Below, piece by piece: positions 22,419-33,363 of a stretch of DNA of 64,000 bases (its first letter is position 1; each line of letters opens with the position of its first letter). Below the pieces are notes generated by a model. That model was not told the DNA's origin. It worked only from the letters and a program-made list of their open reading frames with translations, and ran no database searches. This DNA comes from Megaustenia siamemsis (Eukaryota > Mollusca > Gastropoda > Stylommatophora > Ariophantidae), in NCBI GenBank assembly GCA_032433765.1, contig JAVIAB010000102.1, positions 8,685,521 through 8,749,520 of the forward strand, written 5' to 3'. The translations under genes were made by a program, and so were the position numbers.

Positions 22419-22895
22419 GAAGCTCAAACTAATCAGACTACAGACATGTCAAAAGCATTCATGATCAACACGATACCAACAACAACAAGAGATTCACAAT
22501 AAATTTATTCTACTGTTAGCCTGCTATAGATATTAGAGTGGACTAGCCGTATTGGCGGAAATATGAGAATAGGCGTTTTAATTCTCGAACTTTCTGGTAG
22601 ATTTACAAAAATATGAAATGTTCATTATAAAGTAGTGTATTTTATAAGTAGTAATTTTTGTCCCATTGTTAAATTTTTTACATTGTAATTTCAAGCAGTG
22701 CATGAAATTTAACCTTATCATGTATTCATCAGTATTTCATTTACTCAGTAAGTATTGGATACACTGTGCTTTAGTATTATATTTTAACGGAAAGAAAATA
22801 CATGTCCGTTGTAGCTTATTAGTAATTTAATTAATATTAATAACAATAGATAACACTAGATTAGAATAGATAGAACCGGCTACTGCTCGAAAGGT
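22419..22895. other. 3' flank shared with 29.8-30.6 kb
   Basis: This AT-rich segment has no coding frame. It is colinear with 29807-30124 plus 30486-30616, sharing gaagctcaaac, gtggactagccgtattgg and ataacactagattagaa. At its right end it carries a remnant of a LINE 3' end (ggctactgctcgaaaggt) directly before the GGAT microsatellite. Confidence 0.6.
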
Positions 22896-23178
22896 GGATG
22901 GATGGATCGATGGATGGATCGACAGAGATGGATGGATGGATCGACAGAGATGGATGGATGGATGGATCGACAGAGATGGATGGATGGATGGATCGCCAAA
23001 TAGATGGATGGATGGATGAATGGATGGATGGATGGATCGACGGATGGATCGACGGATGGATCGACGGATGGATGGATCGACGGATGGATGGATCGACGGA
23101 TGGATGGATCGACGGATGGATGGATCGACGGATGGATGGATGGACGGATGGATGGACGGATGGATGGATGGATAGGAA
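22896..23178. repeat. (GGAT)n-type microsatellite with cgac interruptions
   Basis: Runs of ggat are interspersed with tcgacggat blocks, which form a second-order period of 12-16 bp. It follows the LINE 3'-end sequence gctcgaaaggt, so it is probably the amplified microsatellite tail of that LINE. A homologous but shorter array is at 32648-32805, also after gctcgaaaggt. The translated frames (DGWMDG repeats) are not genes. Confidence 0.85.
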
Positions 23179-23194
23179 TACTGGAGATGAATTC

Positions 23195-24030
23195 ATAACG
23201 ACCTGCGATAGCCTAACAATTCATAACGACCCAACGACCCGCGATAGCCTAACAATTCATAACGACCCAACGACCCGCGATAGCCTAACAATTCATAACG
23301 ACCCAACGACCCGCGATAGCCTAACAATTCATAACGACCGGCGATAGCCTAACAATTCATAACGACCCAACGACCCGCGATAGCCTAACAATTCATAAAG
23401 ACTCGCGATAGCCTAACAATTCATAAAGACCCGCGATAGCCTAACAATTCATAAAGACCCGCGATAGCCTAACAATTCATAAGACCTGCGATAGCCTAAC
23501 AATTCATAAAGACCCGCGATAGCCTAACAATTCATAAAGACCCGCGATAGCCTAACAATTCATAACGACCCGCGATAGCCTAACAATTCATAACGACCCA
23601 ACGACCCGCGATAGCCTAACAATTCATAAAGACCCGCGATAGCCTAACAATTTATAAAGACCCGCGATAGCCTAACAATTCATAAAGACCCGCGATAACC
23701 TAACAATTCATAACGACCCAACGACCCGCGATAACCTAACAATTCATAAAGACCCGCGATAGCCTAACAATTCATAAAGACCCGCGATAGCCTAACAATT
23801 CATAAAGACCCGCGATAACCTAACAATTCATAACGACCAAACGACCCACGATAACCTAACAATTCAAAACGACCCGCGATAGCCTAACAATTCATAACGA
23901 CCCAACGACCTGCGATAGCCTAACAATTCATAACGACCCAACTACCCGCGATAGCCTAACAATTCATAACGACCCAACGACCCGCGATAGCCTAACATTT
24001 CATAACGACCCACGATAGCCTAACAATTCA
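23195..24030. repeat. 28/36-bp minisatellite, about 27 units
   Basis: The basic unit is cgcgatagcctaacaattca plus taaagacc (28 bp). A longer variant adds an 8-bp caacgacc duplication (36 bp). The two unit lengths are interspersed through the array. The homologous locus at 32820-32880 has only two or three units, so the array has expanded here or contracted there. Confidence 0.85.
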
Positions 24031-24164
24031 TCTATTTAAAGACACGGCGATAGTTTCGGTATTGCCGCTAATGGATCACGTGCCAAAAGAAGAATCAGGT
24101 TAGAGCAGATGTGACTGTAATAGAGAGACTATTTAGCAGAGACATTCTTAGTTATAAGTACTGC

Positions 24165-24465
24165 ACTGAGTTATCATGTGCTGAGAATTAAGATCAGCAC
24201 AGTTGTGAATGTGTGGGAGAATTCATTTACCTAAGACATTGTTGTGATATTGAAGAATTAAGATCAGCACAGTTGTGAATGTGGGGAGAATTCATTTACC
24301 TAAGACATTGATGTGATATTGAAGAATTAAGATCAGCACAGTTGTGAATGTGTGGGAGAATTCATTTACCTAAGACATTGATGTGATATTGAAGAATTAA
24401 GATAAGTGCAGTTGTGAATGTGCGGGCAAATTAATTTACCTAAGACATTAATGTGATATTGAATA
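24165..24465. repeat. ~70-bp tandem repeat, four units
   Basis: The unit runs from attaagatcagcacagttgt through gagaattcatttacctaaga to gatgtgatattgaaga. Four units are seen here, against two at 33035-33180. No coding function is apparent. Confidence 0.8.
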
Positions 24466-24835
24466 TGACCACTGTGTCAAGATCGAGAGACTAATGTAAT
24501 AAACTGTTTTGAAACTTAAGTGCAGCTGTATGTCATTGTAACTACAACTGTTGCGATGTTTCATGTGGTGCTACATAAAACTACTAAATTCCATTAAGGC
24601 ACGTGATAACAGTTGTTGAGATCTGGTGAGATTATTGTGCTCAATCATAGATATTGAATCACACTAGCACATACTTCACTTTGTTGCTGTGAAAACCAGG
24701 TGTGATAGATTCATCCATAAAAGTACTGGGTGAACATTAAGAAGTTGTTAATGAACTAATGAATTATTATTATTTTACAAAGTATAACGAATCAGTAAAA
24801 TACTCCTTTAGACATTTTGGATGTGAAATAAATCA
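24466..24835. other. No gene recognised
   Basis: AT-rich sequence between the 70-bp array and a LINE C-terminal fragment. I see no open frame or structural motif. Confidence 0.4.
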
Positions 24836-24837
24836 AG

Positions 24838-25520
24838 CTATATGATGAATAAGGCAGCTACGACCTTCGGCAAACTCACAGAAAGGGCATGGAACAACAC
24901 GAAACTAACTCGAGGGACTAAACTCTTAATATATCAAACCTGTGTGCTTACACACTACTATATGGATCCGAAACCTGGACAACATACTCAAACCAGGAAA
25001 AAAGACTAAATGTCTTCCACATGCGATGTCTCCGCAAAATAATGCACATCAAATGGCAAGACAAAATAACCAACTTAACTGTCCTGCAACGTGCTAAGAC
25101 CCCAACAATCATATCGATGCTCAGAAGTCGAAGACTAAGATGGCTAGGACATGTTCAACGAATGGAAGAAAAGCGCATTCCTAGGCAAATACTATATGGT
25201 GAACTAACACACGGAAAAAGACAAATCGGCAGACCTAAACTACGATATAGAGATTTCTGCAAATCATCTCTGAAAGACTTCTCCATATGTGAAAATGACT
25301 GGGAACATCTGGCAAGTGATCGCAAATCATGGAGAGCATGTATAAGGAACGGTATACAACGTTTGAGACTGTGCTAAGACAAAACTTAGAATAGAAAAGA
25401 CTCATGAAAAAGGATGGAAAACCCTGTAGACCAGCGAGCCTGACTTGTTCATTATGTGACCGCGTGTGTTTGTCAAACATTGGCAGAATTAGCCACGAGA
25501 GAAGCTGTTCGACAAAACCA
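24838..25520 (+). pseudogene. LINE ORF2 C-terminus with terminal zinc finger (CR1/RTE-like)
   Basis: The + strand reads NKAATTFGKLTERAWNNTKL and then LLIYQTCVL. After a frame change in the LLYGSETW region (about 24955) it reads FHMRCLRKIMHIKWQDKIT, RRLRWLGHVQRMEEKRIP and RQIGRPKLRYRDFCKSSLKD, open from 25021 to 25377. Beyond that stop a frame gives CSLCDRVCLSNIGRISHERSC, the C-terminal Cys/His finger typical of this LINE type. It is 5'-truncated with at least two frame breaks. Confidence 0.75.
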
Positions 25521-26385
25521 ATACCTCAAAAAATACACAATAGCCTCCACTAGACCGTCTGACAAGACGAAAAGGGCATACATATGATGAAGCATTTTTT
25601 TTTTTTAAATCCCCAAGAATCCAGCTGTCAAGAATATTTAAACAAGGTTACAAAGTATAACAAGAAAATACGTATTATATTAACAGTATAAATGTTGATA
25701 TTAGATCTAACTTACGAAGTAAATAAGTAGCAAGAAAAGTCAAGTTCAGTGCAAGGAATTAGCAAATTAGTATTTAATATGCAAGTCGGACAAATGATCA
25801 AGAACTGGAAATAGCAACGTTATCATAGTAGCTCAAGACAAAACATGCTCAAGTTAGTATAGAAGCTCAAGACAAAGTATGCTCAAGTTATCGAGACAAG
25901 TCAAATTTATGCAAACAAGTTCACAACTAAAGAATTCAAGTAACGTCAGCCCGTCATGTCACGAGACTCTCAAATATTGCACGACAACAGTGCACGTTTA
26001 AGACTGATTAAGATTGAAATCGTCAATTAGCGTACGACAAATCCAGGTCAACTATGGAACATTGTGACATTGTGAGATCCCCGAACTTAAAACGTGTCTT
26101 GAGAGAGAGAGAGAGCCGTGTAATCACGTGACCGCGTGAGTGTAACCTGCTTCTTGCTCAAGAAATATAAACATTGGGTGTGTACTTTAATTTTCCAAGG
26201 ATCAGGTGTGAATTACTTATTTAATTATATTTAGGAATTGATTGATTGCCATTTTGAATTGATTGTTCAAATGAAAATTACTGAATTGTTATTATTTAGT
26301 TGAATACAAGCGTTATAAAATAGTATTTAATTGAAATATATTTTTTCAGTTGATAAATTGAATTGAAATTTGTCCAAAGCAGTTA
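25521..26385. other. No gene recognised: AT-rich spacer
   Basis: The segment contains a 46-bp direct duplication (gctcaagacaaa-tatgctcaagtta at about 25831-25888), a (GA)n run near 26102-26114 and several AT-rich stretches. No coding frame is supported. Confidence 0.4.
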
Positions 26386-26389
26386 ATAT

Positions 26390-26885
26390 AAACAACAAGA
26401 GATATAGAAACAAAGTTGAACGCATTCGAAAATAAATGTCTAAGGAAAATACTTGGTATAGCATGGAACGAATTCAAAACAAATGAGGAAATTAGAGAAA
26501 TCGCCAATCAACCACTAATATCTTCAGTAATAAAGAAAAGACGATGGTCATACGTTGGACATGTGATGAGAAGAGATAATAACCGAATAGCAAAGCAAGC
26601 CCTCATATGGGAAACAACAGGTAAAAGAAAAAGAGGAAGACCCAGGGAGACACTGAGAAGAACATTGATGAGAGAGGCAAGAGCAGCAGGAGTCGGCTCC
26701 CTCAATGAGATAGAACTGCTTGCACAGAACAGAGACAGATGGCGAGATTTGATAAAATATCTTTAAAAGAAAACTGCTAGAACAAAAAAATCCATATAGG
26801 AGAAGGTGTATCTTGGTCTACGCCCTATGGGCCGGTTACGGCTCGAAAGGTCAATAGATAGATAGTTAATATAAACTTTGTTTTC
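26390..26885 (+). pseudogene. LINE 3' end, family with gctcgaaaggt terminus, copy 1
   Basis: The frame from 26416 to 26766 reads NAFENKCLRKILGIAWNEFK, KKRRWSYVGHVMRRDNNRIA, KRKRGRPRETLRRTLMREAR and LLAQNRDRWRDLIKYL, the canonical C-terminal blocks of RTE/CR1-like LINEs. The 3' UTR is short. The element ends ccctatgggccggttacgg, gctcgaaaggt and a (TAGA)n microsatellite tail. Homologous ends lie at 32.2-32.65 kb (+), 54.56-54.82 kb (-) and 62.34-62.9 kb (-). The clade name is tentative. Confidence 0.8.
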
Positions 26886-27189
26886 CTTCCAGAGAGACGA
26901 ATCAAGACCTTTGTATTATGAATTTAAAATATGTTGTTAAATTATATTAAATTATCAATCGTTTCATGCAAATGATGACAGTGTACAAAAGGCAAATGTT
27001 AATTGCTAATTATATAAATATGGAACAAACTCTTGCACATATAGAATCAAGAGTTAGATATAAGCAGACGATAGAAAATTTGCTTACAACCGAGTCAATC
27101 GATCGAAGTAGGATATTATATTAGTGCTAAAGATAACATAGTAAAACATGACAAAAACCTTGGATCATGGCAATGAAGCGATGAGACTA

Positions 27190-27843
27190 GCAACTGAAAT
27201 GGTAGGTGAGTTGAGTGTTGCAATCATCATCATCGAGTGCCGTCTCCGCAATGAAGGTTGGCTACCATGGAGCGCCATTCTGCTCTGTCTCTTGCTTTGA
27301 TGGTGCAGATTGTCATAGGCTGATTTATCCATCTTTTGATGTTTCTCGTCCATGTTAGTCTTGGTCTACCTCTGCCTCTTTTACCTTGTATTTCCCCTCG
27401 TGGATTAATTTTAGTCGGCTGTTGTGTTTTTTAACATGGCCCAAAAATCGCATTTGTCTTGTTTGAATTGTGCTTAGTGGTTCTATTTTCATTTTATTTG
27501 TTTTAAGACTTCATCGTTTGCTTTCTTTTCCTTCCATCCAATTCTACCTATTCGTCTATATATACATATATTCTATATATATATACATTTCAAAGACTTC
27601 AATTCTCTGTTCTGTTTTCTTGTCCAATGTCCATGTTTCTGCACCATATAGGAATATTGAGATGTAACATTTTGCTATTCTTAGTTTTAGACCTGGTGTT
27701 ATTTGTTTTGATGTTAGTATGTTCTTCGTGACATTAAAATTACTTTTTGCCATTCCTATTCTTTTGTTTATTTCAGTTGTACATTTTCCATCACTGGTTA
27801 TAGTATGTCCAAGGTAGTTGTAGTTCTGAACTGTCTCCAGGTC
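27190..27843 (-). pseudogene. LINE C-terminus, YLGHTIT family, copy 1
   Basis: On the minus strand from 27843: a YLGHT-like start, KRIGMAKSNFNVTKNILTSK, ITPGLKLRIAKCYI, FLYGAETWTLDKKTEQRIE, and, after frame breaks around 27560-27480, the C-terminal equivalent of INQPMTICTIKARDRAE. It ends in (GAT)n near 27225. A second copy follows head to tail on the same strand. A TA-rich microsatellite near 27563-27588 interrupts it. Confidence 0.7.
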
Positions 27844-28600
27844 TCATCATTAAGTGCCGTCTCCGCATCGAAGGTTGGCTACCATGGAGCACCATTCCAC
27901 TCTGTCTCTTGCTTTGATGGTGCAGATTGTCATAGGCTGACTTGTCCATATTTTGATGTTACTCGTCCATGTTAGTCTTGGTCTGCCTCTGCCTCTTTTA
28001 CCTTGTATTTTCTTTCTATGTCTTTTATTAGACTGTTGTGCCTTTTAACATGACCAAAATATTTCATTGGTCTTGCTCTAATTGTGTTTAGTAGTCCTTT
28101 TTCATTTTTAGTTGTTTTAAAACTTCCTTGTTTGTTTTCTTTCTTTCCATCCAATTCTACCTATTCTTCTATAATCCACATTTCAAAGGCTTCAATTTTC
28201 TGTTCTGTTTTCTGGTCTAATGTCCATGTTTCTGCACCATACAGGAATATTGAAAAGATGTAACATTTTGCTATTCTTTGTTTTAGCCCTGGTGTTATTT
28301 GTTTTGATGTTAGTATATTTTTCATGGCATTGAAATTACTTTTTGCCATACCTATTCTTTTATTTATTTCAGTTGTACATTTTCCATCACTGGTTATAGT
28401 ATGACCCAGGTAGTTGTAGTTCTGAATTGTCTTTAGATGTATTTCTTCAACTTTGATATTTAATTGTAGGTCTTGAGAATTTCCTTTGTTTATGATCATA
28501 GTTTTAGTCTTTTTGATATACATATCTAGTCCATATTTTTTGCTTGTCATGTTTATTACATTAAGTAATTGTTGTAGATCTTTAGGATTTTCTGCTATTA
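27844..28600 (-). pseudogene. LINE C-terminus, YLGHTIT family, copy 2
   Basis: The minus strand from 28550 to 28161 is open. It reads SKKYGLDMYIKKTKTMIINK, NYNYLGHTITSDGKCTTEI, FLYGAETWTLDQKTEQKIEA and FEMWIIEE. A second frame to 27972 gives LLNTIRARPMKYFGHVKRHN. It ends with gagtgccgtctccgc-type 3' sequence at about 27850. A SINE is inserted at 28600 with a 14-bp target duplication, and the interrupted LINE resumes at 28870. Related copies lie at 56.4-57.4 and 59.7-60.65 kb. Confidence 0.75.
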
Positions 28601-28855
28601 GTAAAGTAAAGTACCCCCGTCACGCCATGTGTCGTATAGGGAAATATGGTGTTATTAACCCTATATTTTACAGACCTTCAGCACATGATTTTTGGGGTAA
28701 TGTGGTGTGTATTACGCCCGTGCTGCTTTACTTTCCCAGAAAAAAATCCGGTGCCCATTTAAGGCTGGGTGAACCCGGAAGCCGTTGGTTGGGATCGAAC
28801 CCTACCCCTTGTCCGTGGTAGTCCAGTTCACTAACCACTGAGCTATCGCGGCTCC
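28601..28855 (-). mobile_element. tRNA-derived SINE, 255 bp
   Basis: On the minus strand the element begins ggagccgcgatagctcagtg, with tagctcagtggttag as the Pol III A box, and gggttcgatccc as the B box about 50 bp later. A unique body follows, ending in tactttactttac. It is flanked by perfect 14-bp target duplications, attttctgctatta at 28587-28600 and 28856-28869, and sits in a minus-strand LINE. The A/B boxes are intact, so it could be transcribed. A second, shorter copy is at 54961-55155. Confidence 0.9.
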
Positions 28856-28915
28856 ATTTTCTGCTATTAATGTAGCAATAAGCCATAAAAATATAAACAA
28901 TAGTATTGCCACTTT

Positions 28916-29804
28916 CAAAGGAGAACAAAGTGGATTTCCACCGAGAAATGCCATGATCAACGTCATGAAAGTGTACGGCATCATCTTCCGCAGCATCCTG
29001 GAACACGCAAACCCACATCGCGGATTGTAATCGCACAGAGCACCATTACACTCTAACGATATAAACACAAAACAGCGACCATCTTCGGAAGAAGTGTTAT
29101 AGTCAACACGTACATCATTCCTAAACTAACCTACACGGCCATAGTTTTTGATCCACCCCTTGACGTCATTAAGGAAATCAACAAACAAATTCGAAAATTC
29201 GTCTTCCGGAACACAATTCACAAGATAGAACACAAAACACTGATCCAAGACAAACAGGAAGTAGGTACTTCACTTCAGGACATCGCTACAAAAGTCAAAG
29301 CCCTCAGGATCAGCCATGTGGGTCGCATCATCCACCTTCCGGAACGCTATACTTTCACACACTACTACATGGGGACTAAGGTTATTAAAATACCAAAAAA
29401 CTATGCAACGAGAAACCGCATCACTTCGGGACAATGCAGTCCTTCTGCAAGATCTGCGTCCAACCCTTGTAGCAAACGACCGCCTGATGCATCACAAAAC
29501 ACGAGACATCTACAAGCAGTTCGTCAAGCAGCAGGAACCTTCACTCCAAAGTAAAATCAAATGGAAGTACACCTAATTAACACTACAAATTTAGATTTTC
29601 AAAACCACTTTTAAAAACCTGCATCAAGAGGACATCAACCCAAGAGCCAAAGAGGTCACCTACAGGCTGATTTATAACATGACACCAGTACAACCACACG
29701 TAGACCGCTGCCAGCTGTGCACCAAAAACCCACGAGAAAACCGAAGAACACACCTTCTGTAGACGCCCGATAGTAGGACCAACAATAAGCATTACAACAC
29801 ATAA
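28916..29804 (+). pseudogene. Tx1/L1-like ORF2 C-terminal fragment (copy H)
   Basis: The segment is colinear with copy G from the GRWKNKV region onward: frames give TIFGRSVIVNTYIIPKLTYT, IRKFVFRNTIHKIEHKTLI, GTSLQDIATKVKALRISHVG, and CQLC near 29710. Frameshifts near 29020, 29140 and 29390 differ from those in G. It is joined at about 28916 to the LINE that hosts the SINE. At 29801-29812 it shows the empty TA site corresponding to the mariner in copy G. Confidence 0.75.
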
Positions 29805-30616
29805 TAGAAGCTCAAACAAATCAGACAACAGACATGTCAAAGCATTCATGATCAACACTATACCTACAACAACAACAAAAGAGATTCACAATAAATTAAT
29901 TCTACTGTTAGGCTGCTATAGATACTTGAGTGGACTAGCCGTATTGGTGGAAATATGAGAATAGGCGTTTTAATTCTCGAACTTTCTTGTACATTTACAA
30001 AAATAGGAAATGTTCATTATAAAGTAGTGTATTTTATAAGTAGTAATTGTTGTCCATTGTTAGATTATTTTACATTGTAATTTTAAGCAATGCATGAAAT
30101 TTAACCTTATGTGTGTATTCCATCTGTAATGGAAAATTCTGAAGCAAAATGGCTTACCATCAAAGAGTAATGAAGAGGTTCTGAGAGAGGTCAAAGCAAA
30201 AAGAGAGCTAAGTTCCAATATTAGGAAGAGACAATCATTCTTTTTTTTGGGCCATGTAATGAGAAGAGAACAACTTGAATATATTGTAACAACTGGACAA
30301 ATTGAGGGACGAAGAGATAGAGGGAAGCAAAGTGAAAAAAATAACAGACAGCTTAAGAGAATGGCTTGGCAGAAGGTCAACAACAGAAATGATAAATAGC
30401 TGCCGAGATCGAAAGTTGTGGAGAGACATGATCACCTACGCCACTAGGCCCGGTACTTGATATATGTATTCCATCAATATTTCATTTACTCCGTAAGTAT
30501 TGGATACATTGTGCTTTAGTATTATATTTTAACGGAATGAAAATCAATGTCCATTGTAGCTTATAAGTAATTTAATTAATATTACTAACAATAGATAACA
30601 CTAGATTAGAAAATGT
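29805..30616. other. 3' flank of copy H, parallel to 22.42-22.88 kb
   Basis: AT-rich sequence paralogous to the segment after the mariner in the other copy, interrupted by a 350-bp LINE fragment at 30125-30474. No host gene is seen. Confidence 0.55.
30125..30474 (+). mobile_element. Short LINE insertion with 11-bp target duplication and internal deletion
   Basis: It is flanked by tgtattccatc at 30114-30124 and 30475-30485. The + strand reads a short RT piece (ENSEAKWLT region, equivalent to LWKILKQYGLPY). It then jumps directly to the C-terminal block SNEEVLREVKAKRELSSNIR, followed by FFGHVMRRE, EWLGRRSTTEMINSC and RKLWRDMITYATRPGT at its end. Several hundred codons between these parts are missing. 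The related locus at 22.7 kb is unoccupied. Confidence 0.75.
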
Positions 30617-30619
30617 TAG

Positions 30620-32647
30620 GTGACTAATATTAGAGAAAATGAAGGCAGTGCCCACGGAGTCCATGATGATGCAAGAGTTTAAAGAAAAATCACACTAGGG
30701 ATCATATACGGCTCTAGCGCAGATCACGGGCATGTTTTTTCAAGGTCTTCTGTTGCTGCTTCCTTGTAGTGCAGGAGAAAAAGAACAAATCACTGAGTGG
30801 GAACAAAAAATATAGATATTTACCTAGATGCAGATAAGAAAGCAGAGAAGGTGCCTCATAAGTAGAAAAAAAAGAATCATTGTTAAGATTCCAAAAAAGG
30901 GCAATCTCAGATTGTAACAACTGGAAAGGCATGACACTTTTGTCAGTTGCCTCAAAGTTATTCTGCAAAATCAATATGAATAGAATAAAGCATTCGATAG
31001 ATACAGTAATACGTGAGGAACAGACAGGGTTTAGAAAAAAGAGAAGCTGCCTTGACCACATTTGTACTCTACGACTTGTATTGGAGGAACACACTGAACA
31101 GCAAAAACCTTTTGTACTTAACTTCATCGACATAAAAAAAAAACAATCGACAGTATTCATAAAGATTCTTTGTGGAAAATTCTGAAGTTGTTGTTGTTGT
31201 TGACGGATTACCACGAGTTGATACGAGCTTGTTTGCCCTTTGACTCATAAGATGTGGCGGGTCGTAATGGCTTTCTTGACATTCCCGGCTCTTACTGGAG
31301 GTTGGAGGTCGTCTGTCCCAGGCTACGCTGGGAAACTACTAGTCCAGTCCAGAGTACTGCAATACTGGGTCCTCGATCAGTAACAGCCACCACTACAGGG
31401 AACACGGCGATCCTAGCTTCTGTTAGCCAGCCTGTTTTGACGCAGACTGTTACCAGGGAGACCACGAGGAGGTAGAACTGCTAGGTCTTGGCCAGCTGAT
31501 GGTGCGCTGACCCTGCTATTGCGACCGCAGGTCGCAGGCGCTTAAACTCCCCCGAAAATTCTGAAGCAATATGGCTTACCATAAAAAATCTTAAATATTA
31601 TTAAAGACATTTATGATGGCTACACATGTGCAGTTCGAACAGAGGAAGGACTGAGCGAATGTTTCCATATAGAAACTGAAGTTAAACAAAAATGTATTAT
31701 ATCGCCCATATTATTCGGAGATGTTATGGACTTCATAATGAAGAAAACCGCACTTAAATAAAGCATCGAATGGATACAAGGAGACCACTCGGAGGACCTC
31801 GACTTTGCTGATGACATAGTCCTCATCAGCAGTCAGATAAAAAACCATGCAGGAAAACACAAATAAACTATCATCAATAGCCTGCAAAATTGGGCTTGAG
31901 ATCAATCATGAAAGACTAAGGTCACGAAAAGCTTAATTCCAACAGGTGACAAAATATACATGGAAACAACCCAGTGGAAGAGATCAATCACTTTATCAAT
32001 CTTGGAAGTCACATCGATCGAGAAGGGGATACAAGTAAAACAAATTATAAGAAAAGCTAAAGCAGTAATGTCTTTCAGAAGCCCTGAAATTTGTGGAAAT
32101 CAAAACTCATCAGCACAAACACAAAACTTAGACTATTCAAATCAAATGTACTATCAACCCTTAAGTATGCGTGTGAGAGCTGGAAAACAAGAAATATAGA
32201 AACAAAGTTGAACGTATTCGAAAATAATGTCTAAGGAAAATACTTGGTATAGCGTGGAACGAATTCAAAACAAACGAGGAAATTAGAGAAATCGCCAATC
32301 AACCACTAATATCCTCAGTAATCAAGAAAAGACGATGGTCATATGTTGGACTTGTGATGAGAAGTGATAATAACCGAATAGCAAAGGAAGCCCCCATGTG
32401 GAAAACAACGGGTAAGAGGAAAAGTGGAAGACCCAGAGAGACACTGAGAACATTGATGAGAGAGGCAATAGCTGCAGGAATCGGCTCCTTCAATAAGATA
32501 GAGCTTCTTGCACAGAACAGAGACAAACGGCGAGATTTGATAAAAGATCTTTACAAGGATTGAAAACTTCTAGAATAAAAATGTAGATAAGAGAAGGAGT
32601 ATCTCGATCTACGCCCTATGGGCCGGCTACGGCTCGAAAGGTCGAGA
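30620..32647 (+). mobile_element. LINE, RT to 3' end, gctcgaaaggt family, copy 2
   Basis: Frames on the + strand give IVKIPKKGN (RT motif 1) near 30877, DCNNWKGMTLLSVASKLFCK, REEQTGFRKKRSCLDHI, FVLNFIDIKK (motif 3), the KILKQYGLPY block split by a SINE-like insertion, EDLDFADDIVLISS (catalytic pair, about 31790-31835), then LISTNTKLRLFKSN, NNVLRKILGIAW, RRWSYVGLVMRSD and KRKSGRPRETLRTLMREAI. It ends ggccggctacggctcgaaag at 32641. There are many frame breaks. The 5' portion (endonuclease) is absent or unrecognisable. Confidence 0.75.
31188..31553 (-). mobile_element. Short interspersed element-like insertion with (CAA)n tail
   Basis: The insertion has perfect 13-bp target duplications (gaaaattctgaag at 31175-31187 and 31554-31566) inside the RT sequence of the LINE. 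On the minus strand it starts gggggagtttaagcgcctgc and ends in (CAA)n. That polarity, size (366 bp) and tail are those of a LINE-mobilised SINE. It is GC-rich relative to the surroundings. No convincing Pol III A or B box was found, so its origin is unknown. Confidence 0.7.
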
Positions 32648-32824
32648 CATGGATGGATGGATGGACGGATGGACGGACGGACGGACGTATGGATGGATGG
32701 ATCGATGGATGGATCGACGGATGGATCGACGGATGGATCGACGGATGGATCGACAGATGGATGGATGGATCGACAGAGGATGGATGGATTGATGGATGGA
32801 TAGGAATACCGGAGATGAATTCAT
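32648..32824. repeat. (GGAT)n microsatellite, second locus
   Basis: It starts right after gctcgaaaggtcgagacat, as at 22.9 kb, and contains the same tcgacggat interruptions. It is shorter than the first locus (about 160 bp against 280 bp). Confidence 0.85.
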
Positions 32825-33182
32825 AACGACCCGCGATGGCCTAACAATTCATAACGACCCGCGATAGCCTAACAATTCATCTATTTAAAGACAGGACGAT
32901 AGTTTCGGTACTGCCGCTAATGGATCATGTGCCAAAAGAAGAATCAGGTTAGAGCAGATGTGACTGTAATAGAGAAACCATTTAGCTGAGACATTCTTAG
33001 TTATAAGTACTGCACTGTGTTATCATGTGCTGAGAATTAAGATAAGCACAGTTGTGAATGTGTGGGAGAATTCACTTACCTAAGACATTGATGTGATTGA
33101 AGAATTAAGATCAGCACAGTTCTGAATGTGCAGGAGAATTCATTTAACCTAAGACATGGATGTGATATTGAAGAACTTTGTC
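32825..33182. repeat. Short paralogue of the 23.2-24.5 kb repeat region
   Basis: Two to three units of the 28-bp minisatellite are followed by the same unique spacer (tttcggtactgccgctaatg) and two units of the 70-bp repeat. It stops at about 33182, where minus-strand Tx1-like sequence begins. Confidence 0.8.
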
Positions 33183-33363
33183 GGCGATTCTGAGCTGTAA
33201 TGGAGGTGCTTGCTGTTTAATGAGGTGTTTGTAAATGGTGTTTGTCTTTTGATGTATAAGATTGTCGTGTCCGTGGATGGCTTGAATGCAATTTTTGTAG
33301 AATGTGGGTGTGGGACCGAAATGGTGAGGTATTGAGTTGTTGGGTTTTCTGAATTTGAGTAAT

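Noticed and set aside
22898..23347. 149-codon frame of DGWMDG repeats on the + strand and its antisense HPSIHPS frame
   Set aside because: These are simple translations of the GGAT microsatellite. There is no start context or conserved domain, and both strands are open because of the repeat.
30714..31214. 166-codon minus-strand frame opposite the LINE RT
   Set aside because: The plus strand encodes recognisable RT motifs over the same bases, so the antisense frame is a shadow.
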